In this document: one piece after another, positions 58,701 to 64,000 of the stretch
How positions within the stretch are numbered: position 1 is the first letter of the stretch
Layout: the number at the start of each line of letters is the position of its first letter
NCBI GenBank assembly: GCA_036362985.1
Contig: JAYGXS010000002.1
Coordinates: 13,704,096-13,768,095 of the forward strand
Reading direction: 5' to 3'
DNA length: 64,000 nucleotides
From: Ligula intestinalis
Lineage: Eukaryota > Platyhelminthes > Cestoda > Diphyllobothriidea > Diphyllobothriidae
The notes under the pieces: model-generated
Database searches by the model: none
Told to the model about the DNA's origin: nothing
What the model saw: the letters and a program-made list of their open reading frames with translations, nothing else
Made by a program: the position numbers and the translations under genes

Positions 58701-61700
58701 AGAACGCATAACATCCGGAAGAAATTCGAAGTTATGCGGATTTTCTGGAGGCTTGGCTGCTTTTGGTGTAAAATTGTCAAAATCTGAATTCTAAAAGGAA
58801 GACACAAGATCGCCTGTACACAACCATGAGGAGACACATACATAATGGATGGAAAAACTGGTGCAAACACTTCAAAGGCATAATGTGAAGAAACCACAAA
58901 AAAAATGTCAGCAAGTTAGCTGCGGTAAGGCGGCATTTCGCTGGCCGGCCTCCACTACGGGGCCACAGGCGTGGGCTCCGGACTGAAACTCTCGGTTGCA
59001 CTGATTCATACCACAATCAGGTGCAGAGGCCTCTGTCCCATCGGTCGCCCCTCACAACGCACTCTTACGCCAGCAGTTCTGGTGGGCCTGTTCGCAACTC
59101 GGTCACCCTAATCACCATCGTTGCAACGCTCCAGAACCCACCGCAGCGTTCGGCCGTCTATTTGAGCTCTTCACAAGGACGCTGATGACTTTGCCATCAT
59201 GACAGACTTCCAGCATCTTCACAAGAGAGCCTTTTTCGAAGAAAAACAGAGTAACCATCCACGGTCCTTTTGGCAGCTATCCATCTCCGATTGCGGCCTC
59301 AGAACAACAACTCCCGACCGTCACTCGCTGTACCTTGGCTCAACTGCGCAGTGGCTTCTCAATGTTCCTTTGCCAGTACCAATACCGGCCCGACCCGCGT
59401 ACACCCAAAAGGTGTCCCAAATGCGGCGTTTCTCAGCATGCTGTCAGCATCTATTCGCCTGCAGTTCCCGGCCAGGCACCCAACTCACCTCCGCGGATCT
59501 TTGGTCCAAGTCAGTCGACGTTTCGGCTTTTCTCCGTCTCCCAACTACAATCAGTTTGGATTCCGGTGGGGACTCTATTCAACAAAGGCTACGACACACA
59601 CATCAGGTGCGCGCCATTGCAAAGTTTCTAATGAATGAAACACTCAGAAAAGGTGCGCAACTAAGGTAGAGCGCTCGGGTAGTAAGTTTTCATCGAATAC
59701 AGTTGATGTGCCAACCGCAGGCATTGAGTATCTTACTGCAATTATTTCTGTTACATAAATTCCAGCAACTGGAAAGGTCATGTTATATTGTAAAGCATTT
59801 ATGTTTTAGTATACGTCGCACGTAATTGTAAAATACTACGTCAATTGCTCATAGTAAGCACAATGGATCGGGAAAAATAAGGGTTTACATCGGGCCTTAT
59901 AAAACCTGACGAAAGACTACTCCAGGACCCACCAGAAATGGCCACATGGGGAGAACAATAGTTGGCAAAGGTAGTGCAGCGCATAAACCCCCTATTTCCA
60001 ACATTTAGTCCTTAGGAAACAAGGCTTATAGGAGTTTTTAGGGTGGAGAAATAGGATAGGCAGTCAATTAAATTTGTAGAAGAAAGTGTAAAAAGGAAAA
60101 ATGTAACTGAATGTGTTTCCTGCGGCCGCTGGGAGTTAGTTGTCCAGCCTGTGCGCGGCGCTTAACGCCGCAGGCTTAAGTGGAAAAATGTAGTTGAATT
60201 TGTTTCCCACCGTTTCAATTTTTTCAGAAATTCCAAGAAACCTGCAATTTGGAAATCGGGTTTTTCCGCAATACAATAAACGATAATGCAGATTAGAAAC
60301 ATCTAAAGTTATTAATCAACAACATTTCTAAATACGATAAAATAAAAAAGCATATAACGTTTATTAAAGCATATTCCACTGCCTTTCCTAATTCCCCACC
60401 CATAAAACCCCCATAACCACCGTTTCCTTAGGACAAAATGGTTGGACCAGGGGTATATAAGGTTCACTACCTAAACTACTGTTACCGAAGAATAGCTTTG
60501 AGAAGTGATGGTCCACGCAACAAGCAGAAACCAGTTCCTTAATCCACAACTCTATGAGTCATGTTAACTTCGATGTTTTGTCATTGTGGATTCAAATGTA
60601 TATGTCAAGTTCATTCTTATCACTGAGAGAATAGTGTTCTTCATTTACGTCCCAAATTCTTACTTGAACTTACCAGAGACGGAAGGAGAGGCAACGGGGT
60701 AACCAAAAGTAGGCCAGAGATGATTGGCAAAGTAATTACAACCATATGCAACAAACTGCCGCTAGGTGGGGGGACTCGAGTGTGACCTTTCAATGGGAAA
60801 ATTAGCGGCAGCACCGAAAAAGCATTCCGTAAATACTGGACGCCCTATTCATGATCATTTTTACGCCCGGATAACGAAGCTGAAATCGCAGAAAAATGTA
60901 TCTGGCGGCGTATCTAACGAAACATTCATGTCTCCTATGCTACAGAAATTATTTCACTCTTTGTCACAGAAGCAGAATGCAGAAGGAAGGTGAATATAGG
61001 TAATGGATAGGAAACTTTCGAGAAGAATTAGAACCCCCTACCGCAGCAGAGGAGCTGTAAGCACCCGAATCGAGGTCTTCAAACGCCGTTGTCGGCTGAA
61101 CTTTGCGTGGACGTCCAACCCGGCGCTTGCATTGGCTTTTGACTTCTGCCTCGATTTTTGGTTTCTCTTCACTAGAAGAAAAGAAGAAGGAATAAGTTAT
61201 AAACGAACCAAAAATTGATAAAACCAAAAGCTAAAAATAAATAAATCCATGTAGGTGCTCAACACGAATTTTTTAGTTAATGGATTAACTCTATGTGAGC
61301 AAAAGTGCCTGCTGATATAGTTCGACCGTCGATTAAACGAGTTGAGGCAACGCATTGGCTCCTGCGAAATATACATCGAAAGTAGACTCGTGGAGAATCC
61401 TTCTCATTCTCCCACCACTTCCACACCGGGATCCGATGTCAAGACAAAAGTAAAGAAGGCCAGAGGTGAGGGAGAGCGCAGACGGCTGGCACGACCAACA
61501 CTCGACAGTCAACTTCCGCCAACCCATGCTCTACTGCTCCACTCTTCAGAATGAACCGTCCCTACCAAGTATCGTCCTATTTTTCCCTTCCCACAAGAAA
61601 CCGGGCCTCAAAGTCGCAACGGCAACACTCATCCATATTGCCAATATAAGCGAACAGGCGAGTCCCAGGAAGCAATTGAGAAGAAGACTCGATCGCTGGG

Positions 61701-63136
61701 AGAATACGTTTTATCGCCTGACGTTTCAACATCCGTCGCGGATTCATCATTAGAGACATGAATGGGAAACAGTAGCAATTATCAATATTAATTTAAACCC
61801 CTGCGATAAAGTGATGCAGAAATGAAAATTCTGGGGAATTATTAAAGGTCCAAGACTTTCGAGTTGACTCGAATATTTCTGATCTATCAAAAACATGCCG
61901 GAATCGCTGGAGTAAACTTTTAGAAAACTTCGCTTATGTAACTAACCAGACGAGACGGTAGGCAGGTGAGGAAGCACCAATAGGACCAAAATGCACCCGA
62001 CCGGTAGGCCAGCTGCTTATTGAAAACTAAGAAAAAATACGTTTTGGCTCATAGGCCAAGCACAATGACGGACCAAATACTGACAAATACGACTAAAATA
62101 CCTGCTTGAGACTGCAATGTTTTCGTTGGTGACAATACGAGGTACGCTTCTTCGGCGCTGAGGCAGTATGTTCCTCTCGTCCAACTTTGTGATACTTCCA
62201 CCGGGTTGTTTCTTAGGGACAAAAAGGACACCTTCCTTCCGAAGTTTATCCGTGACAAATTCATATAAGGTCTACAAAAATACGTGGAAGATGTCGGACC
62301 TGAGAAATAAACCAGATTATGCAATATAATGCCATTTTCAGGGCCAAATAAATTTATCTAAGGCTATTGTGGCTACTTGACTGCCAGAAAATGATTCGCG
62401 GGGCTCAAGCCTTCTTGTCGTGATAACTTCAAGCGCATCAGATTGATTATAGTGAGAAAAGAAATGCGCTGAGGATCGACCTCACTTTTTACTTCCCACT
62501 ATCCGCATCAGGTCACCGAATAGCTGATCGGCCGCCTGATGTGGGATAGACGCAGCGGCCGACAGAGTCGGTGAACCCGTCTACACGTACCCCAACACGA
62601 CTTGGCCTCCTTGACACACACCAGAATTGAAACAATTAGGGGATTAGACAGAGCCGTCACCTTCTGATTCCCAGTCCACTTCTAAGTCGCTTCACTATTA
62701 CCACCACTGCTATATTACAGATGGCCTTACGGTATATATCAGGGGAGGGAGAGGGATGCATAGGTGTACGACCAGATCTTCAATATGTTGCTTCATAAAC
62801 AGCCCTAGACTCAAGAAATGGATGGAAAGCAAAGACCGTAAATTATTTATTCTACCGACCGAGCATTAACTTTAACGAACTGAATCGAAAGGCGCAAGCT
62901 GGAATTATTGAATGCGCACACACACACACGCGTACCTTTTGGAGCGGTGCCATGGCCACTCGAAGAACAACCTCGCGCTTTGGCGGCAAGAAGACATTAG
63001 CCTCGATTTTCGTTCGACGCAGCATGAAGGGTCGAATAACTTTGCGCAAATTTGTGACAAGGGCATGTTCAGCCTCCTGGGCAGCGAGGCGATCACGTCC
63101 CACCTGTTCAACTAGTCCGAGGGGATCAAACCACAC
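45634..63136 (-). CDS. HELLS: HELLS/LSH-type SNF2 chromatin-remodelling ATPase, 3' part of gene (8 exons)
   Basis: Minus-strand gene whose 5' exons (helicase motifs I to about III) lie beyond 64000. Exons: 63136-62936, 62271-62102, 61171-61042, 58790-58479, 55091-54814, 53034-52872, 51871-51648, 46735-45634. All junctions are GT-AG and phase-compatible, and total 2580 bp (860 codons with stop). The product has VWFDPLGLVEQ, RPFMLRRTKIEA and LPPKREVVLRV; a basic GRPRK insert; [58 protein letters not shown]; then LISDAELKRILSRDFNDQ. PPKREVV, the GRP-basic insert, DRCHRIGQ-KP and the C-terminal S-D-x-x-L block favour HELLS over ISWI or CHD. HELLS slides nucleosomes in heterochromatin. The last exon adds an unusual tail. 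Confidence 0.85.
46736..47790. other. Intron sequence, no gene recognised
   Basis: First kilobase (on plus) of the last HELLS intron. Short frames only. Confidence 0.45.
48419..49375 (+). pseudogene. Merlin-type (IS1016/ISXO2-like) transposase, inactivated
   Basis: One frame from about 48470 to the TGA at 49373-49375, broken by TGA at 48983-48985; TAA at 48461-48463 lies just upstream in the same frame. N-terminal zinc-binding region: LPYALKCRCRRWMKPQVFRQ and FRGLRCRKKS. DDE domain: IEIQIDEVLISRRKYNVGRS (first Asp), GSTVVTDEWKGYSRFEKEGY (second Asp), RHTNAIGAYWSRLKRKLR, where the expected catalytic Glu (IEG-W) is Gly (49154-49156). A possible first exon is at 47809-47922 (MTTIGRTSERSSV, donor GTAAGT), with acceptor TATGCAG before 48419. 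Terminal inverted repeats were not found. It lies in a HELLS intron, antisense. Confidence 0.75.
49459..49474 (+). promoter_or_regulatory. Histone-type 3' stem-loop
   Basis: GGCCCT-CTTT-AGGGCC, a perfect 6-bp stem with 4-nt loop, preceded by ACAAA and followed by ACTGCCCA. It fits the metazoan histone mRNA 3'-end consensus at 15 of 16 positions; the exception is C at the first loop base, a variant reported in nematodes. It starts 84 nt after the transposase stop. No histone gene is visible nearby. Confidence 0.6.
49800..50310 (+). repeat. Minisatellite, 77-bp unit, 6-7 copies
   Basis: The landmark GGCCGTCTATCACTTCTAA starts at 49881, 49946, 50023, 50100, 50176 and 50253, plus a diverged copy near 49800. 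Spacing is 76-77 bp except across the run of Ns. The unit ends AGCTAAGGCATGTGTAGTA followed by GGAAGGGGAGCAGTAGTT. Confidence 0.95.
49926..49935. other. Assembly gap (10 N) inside the minisatellite
   Basis: Ten Ns. The repeat spacing across it is 65 instead of 77 bp, so the true array is probably longer or mis-joined here. Confidence 0.95.
50450..50760 (+). pseudogene. Jockey-type non-LTR retrotransposon fragment
   Basis: Reads RALAKPHLTYAAAVWSHTIS, LRRLKSAQKAAEASVLPVIP, HKALLGRQFWWTFSQLDYSN, HHR. Matches the RT thumb region (Y-x-x-P/A-x-W ... L-x-x-x-Q-x-x-A) and EHNALL-x-x-Q of Jockey-like elements. The second copy at 59015-59640 overlaps and extends it. Confidence 0.65.
50760..51190 (+). 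pseudogene. Penelope-like 3' fragment, family B
   Basis: Reads NCRILTRPRGANEESHQHSG, then SGVVYQVIPCYCSCHYTGRN, GQRLS, stop, RIMEHKTEVRKGDPLSQIAS, HTLEEGREFNFAGSRILARA. Two or more lesions. Lies directly against the Jockey fragment, in the last HELLS intron. Confidence 0.8.
51409..51457 (+). ncRNA. Hammerhead-like motif, Penelope family B tail
   Basis: CTGAAGATGGCTTGCGGTAC then GAGACCGAAATCTCAGACAA. The core boxes fit CTGANGA and CGAAA. Confidence 0.4.
51648..51871 (-). CDS. HELLS: HELLS exon, C-terminal region
   Basis: 224 bp. Acceptor CTACACTAG, donor TCCAG|GTTTGC. Encodes DKSELATMASKSTFEAHQAA, KDTFDLMQLLNPPEQEAEPT, IDAELISDAELKRILS. Without splicing the frame runs on to TAA at 51548. The chosen donor gives the exact phase needed for the last exon. 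Confidence 0.75.
52872..53034 (-). CDS. HELLS: HELLS exon, helicase motif VI
   Basis: 163 bp. Acceptor CCTTGTTCTAG, donor CTCGAG|GTATAT. Encodes CHRIGQEKPVLVLRLLSAGT, IEEAIYARALAKRGLERLLL, HKNTSS. The first G completes Arg of DRCHRIGQ. Confidence 0.9.
54200..54690 (+). repeat. Interspersed SINE-like repeat, uninterrupted copy
   Basis: Matches 1785-2110 joined to 4579-4640: GGGTATGACTAGCTGAC, GAGCTAATAAGCCAGAAATT, CTTCCTTGTCTTTGCCAGCA, GCCCAAAGCAGAGCAGGACA. It shows the empty target of the Penelope insertion. The first part (CTCAAGTGGTAGAGACTG) is A-box-like. In a HELLS intron. Confidence 0.6.
54814..55091 (-). CDS. HELLS: HELLS exon, helicase C motifs IV-V
   Basis: 278 bp. Acceptor TATCTTCACAG, donor GATCG|GTTCGT. 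Encodes [74 protein letters not shown]. Motif V has one Ala more than the family form NL-x-AADTVI. Confidence 0.9.
55540..56350 (+). repeat. Interspersed repeat family F, copy 4
   Basis: Matches copy 1 through AACATGTATTTACTAGAAAT, TCAGCGTCACTTCTGACAAA, CTACGCCGGGTCCCGTTTGG and AATCGATGGTCGAACACACA. In a HELLS intron. Confidence 0.65.
56351..57460. other. Intron sequence, no gene recognised
   Basis: Nothing recognisable apart from a short family F piece near 57360-57440. Confidence 0.4.
57463..57990 (-). pseudogene. RTE-type retrotransposon 3' end
   Basis: On the minus strand RRPPHELCYAALDPAPQPTW, RRRKVVQLKTWLDTIRQDME, AVLEPSILGLRRWKREWVEL, SRPLPPIATRG, preceded by decayed YTDF/CDNI-type text. 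This is the extreme C-terminus of the RTE protein, overlapping and extending what is seen at 45.0-45.4 kb. In a HELLS intron, same strand as the gene. Confidence 0.85.
58479..58790 (-). CDS. HELLS: HELLS exon
   Basis: 312 bp, phase 0 to 0. Acceptor TTCCTTTTAG, donor CACAAA|GTGCGT. Encodes [40 protein letters not shown], a Ser-rich loop and GKMHLLDRLLQELITDGHK. Confidence 0.85.
59015..59640 (+). pseudogene. Jockey-type retrotransposon 3' end with Cys/His motif
   Basis: Reads APHNALLRQQFWWACSQLGH, PNHHRCNAPEP, TLAQLRSGFSMFLCQYQYRP, DPRTPKRCPKCGVSQHA and, after a frameshift, HLFACSSRPGTQLTSADLW. LAQLRSG ... CPxC-x5-H ... HLF-x-C is the C-terminal zinc-finger-like end of Jockey/R1-like elements. 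In a HELLS intron, antisense. Confidence 0.8.
59955..60487. mobile_element. Foldback/MITE family D, near-complete copy
   Basis: Left end GGTAGTGCAGCGCATAAACC ... GGAGAAATAGGATAGGCAGT; right end is the inverted form, CCACTGCCTTTCCTAATTCC ... GGTTCACTACCTAAACTACT. Interior as in copies 1 and 2. In a HELLS intron. Confidence 0.75.
61042..61171 (-). CDS. HELLS: HELLS exon with basic GRP insert
   Basis: 130 bp. Acceptor TTCTTCTAG, donor GCG|GTAGGG. Encodes EEKPKIEAEVKSQCKRRVGR, PRKVQPTTAFEDLDSGAY. A basic GRP(K/R) insert at this point is a HELLS feature. The first base completes a Ser codon with the previous exon. Confidence 0.8.
61708..61753 (-). ncRNA. Hammerhead-like motif (CTAATGA variant)
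   Basis: On the minus strand CTAATGATGAATCCGCGACG then GATGTTGAAACGTCAGGCGA. Same family as 7746. G5 of the core is A, so cleavage is unlikely. Followed by the same CCCAGCGATCGAGT hairpin block. Confidence 0.45.
62102..62271 (-). CDS. HELLS: HELLS exon
   Basis: 170 bp. Acceptor TTTTTGTAG, donor AGCAG|GTATTT. Starts TLYEFVTDKLRKEGVLFVPK, matching the FY-x-x-I-V block of HELLS after PPKREVV; ends phase 2. Confidence 0.8.
62936..63136 (-). CDS. HELLS: HELLS exon (first in window)
   Basis: 67 codons, phase 0 to 0. Acceptor CTCTCCGCAG, donor AAG|GTACGC. Encodes VWFDPLGLVEQ ... IRPFMLRRTKIEANVFLPPK, REVVLRVAMAPLQK. Confidence 0.85.
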
Positions 63137-63399
63137 CTGCGGAGAGAGACATGTCTCAATTAATTCAGTTTTAAAACCAAAACATGCCACAAGAGAGGCA
63201 CAGATGATTGAAGTAGTTTGAATCCCTATTTGTAGATTGTCAGTCGGCTGTTTTGGAATTATGTGGCAGCAAAGAAAGGAATATTGCAAATTTTGGAATG
63301 CGTCTGACCTGCCCTTGCTTATCGCTCTGTACTAAATTACAACATCGGTAAATGGGCAGAAGTTTCGCATTTAAGAAAAACTGAGACTGCAAACTACAA

Positions 63400-63945
63400 A
63401 TAAGATGAATTCACCTGCACTTGCGGATGCAAGTACATTGGCTGCACGCAAAGGCGATTGGCGACCAGGTCTGGTGAACATTTGCCTGTTAGGCTTTTAA
63501 AACAAGAAAACGGAGTGCCACGGTCGTTCATTACAAAACACGTGCTAGGCAGTGGCCACTGCGTTGACATCAGCACATCTTTCCGAGTTCTTGTTCGAGC
63601 ACGAAGAAACCTGACCTTGCGTTACATGGAAGCAGCCTACCTACGGCGGGAGAAACCCGACCTATGTACGCAATCAGACAATGTGGTTACTCTTCAATTG
63701 CCCTGATAAATGCTTACAACACTTTTATTCTTTTTAATTCCCCTTCCTACTTTTCTCCCAAGTTTAAAGTTGAGATCACTATTGATCATGCGCCACGTTA
63801 AAATTACCTTGCTATTATCGATTCTGTGAAAACTAAAAATGATGTGTTCTCTAATTGCTTCGTTTTTCATGCAAAGAGAGGAAGTGGTTGATTAATTTGT
63901 ACAAATAAATTCTGCAGTTTTCGTTTGCTTCTAACTCGCAGGTAC
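63400..63945 (+). pseudogene. Penelope-like element 3' end, family A
   Basis: Starts inside the endonuclease: EFTCTCGCKYIGCTQRRLAT, RSGEHLPVRLLKQENGVPRS, FITKHVLGSGHCVDISTSFR, VLVRARRNLTLRYMEAAYLR, ending VVTLQLP at 63706. The C-terminal frame is intact from 63458. The 3' tail keeps only the helix III and helix I half of the hammerhead (AAATAAATTCTGCAG at about 63902). Closely related to 2111-4578. Confidence 0.85.
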
Positions 63946-64000
63946 AGAACTCTTCAGCAGAAATTGCAATAGTCCTGCCTAAATTTTCGGTTTATATGTA

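Noticed and set aside
60766..60993. 75-codon plus-strand frame between HELLS exons
   Set aside because: No recognisable motif, and it sits in an intron of the opposite strand; not enough support for a gene.

Overview
This window is animal nuclear DNA with very low gene density, split-exon genes and a heavy load of decayed transposons. No prokaryotic or organellar feature was seen. The repeat mix (Penelope-like elements with hammerhead ribozymes, RTE and Jockey/CR1-type retrotransposons, a Merlin DNA transposon) and the form of the helicase gene suggest a flatworm, most likely a large-genome tapeworm of the Spirometra/Diphyllobothrium kind. That assignment is inference, not proof.

Host genes. 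The clearest is on the minus strand from 63136 to 45634: eight phase-compatible exons of a HELLS/LSH-type SNF2 chromatin remodeller, 860 codons including the stop. Its 5' part, with the ATP-binding lobe, lies beyond the right edge. Its introns are full of mobile-element remains. A plus-strand exon at 34284-34976 carries a hinge and the first part of a nuclear-receptor ligand-binding domain. A minus-strand exon at 5729-4668, and perhaps another at 8464-8133, belong to a low-complexity protein that I do not recognise.

Mobile DNA by region. 0-10 kb: a Penelope endonuclease fragment, then a complete Penelope-like element (2111-4578) with inverted terminal repeats, two identical hammerhead ribozymes and a 9-bp target duplication, inserted inside an older repeat; then a non-LTR RT fragment, another Penelope fragment and a hAT-type MITE with an 8-bp duplication. 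10-31 kb: a pogo/Tigger-type element, further Penelope fragments, a second non-LTR copy, foldback repeats and long stretches with no recognisable content. 31-46 kb: the nuclear-receptor exon beside a Penelope fragment, a foldback MITE, three more Penelope copies (one with RT) and an RTE tail. 46-64 kb: the helicase gene, with a Merlin transposase pseudogene, a histone-type 3' stem-loop, a 77-bp minisatellite (with a 10-N assembly gap), Jockey-type tails, an RTE tail, foldback repeats and Penelope remnants in its introns.

Two Penelope families recur. Family A (2111-4578, 36.7-37.6 kb, 39.9-40.9 kb, 63.4-63.9 kb) has a clear hammerhead in its terminal repeat. Family B (for example 1-389, 8564-9165, 11.3-11.7 kb, 28.1-28.5 kb, 33.7-34.2 kb, 50.8-51.5 kb) survives as 3' endonuclease ends, each followed by a conserved hammerhead-like motif. 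At least fourteen such motifs are scattered through the window.
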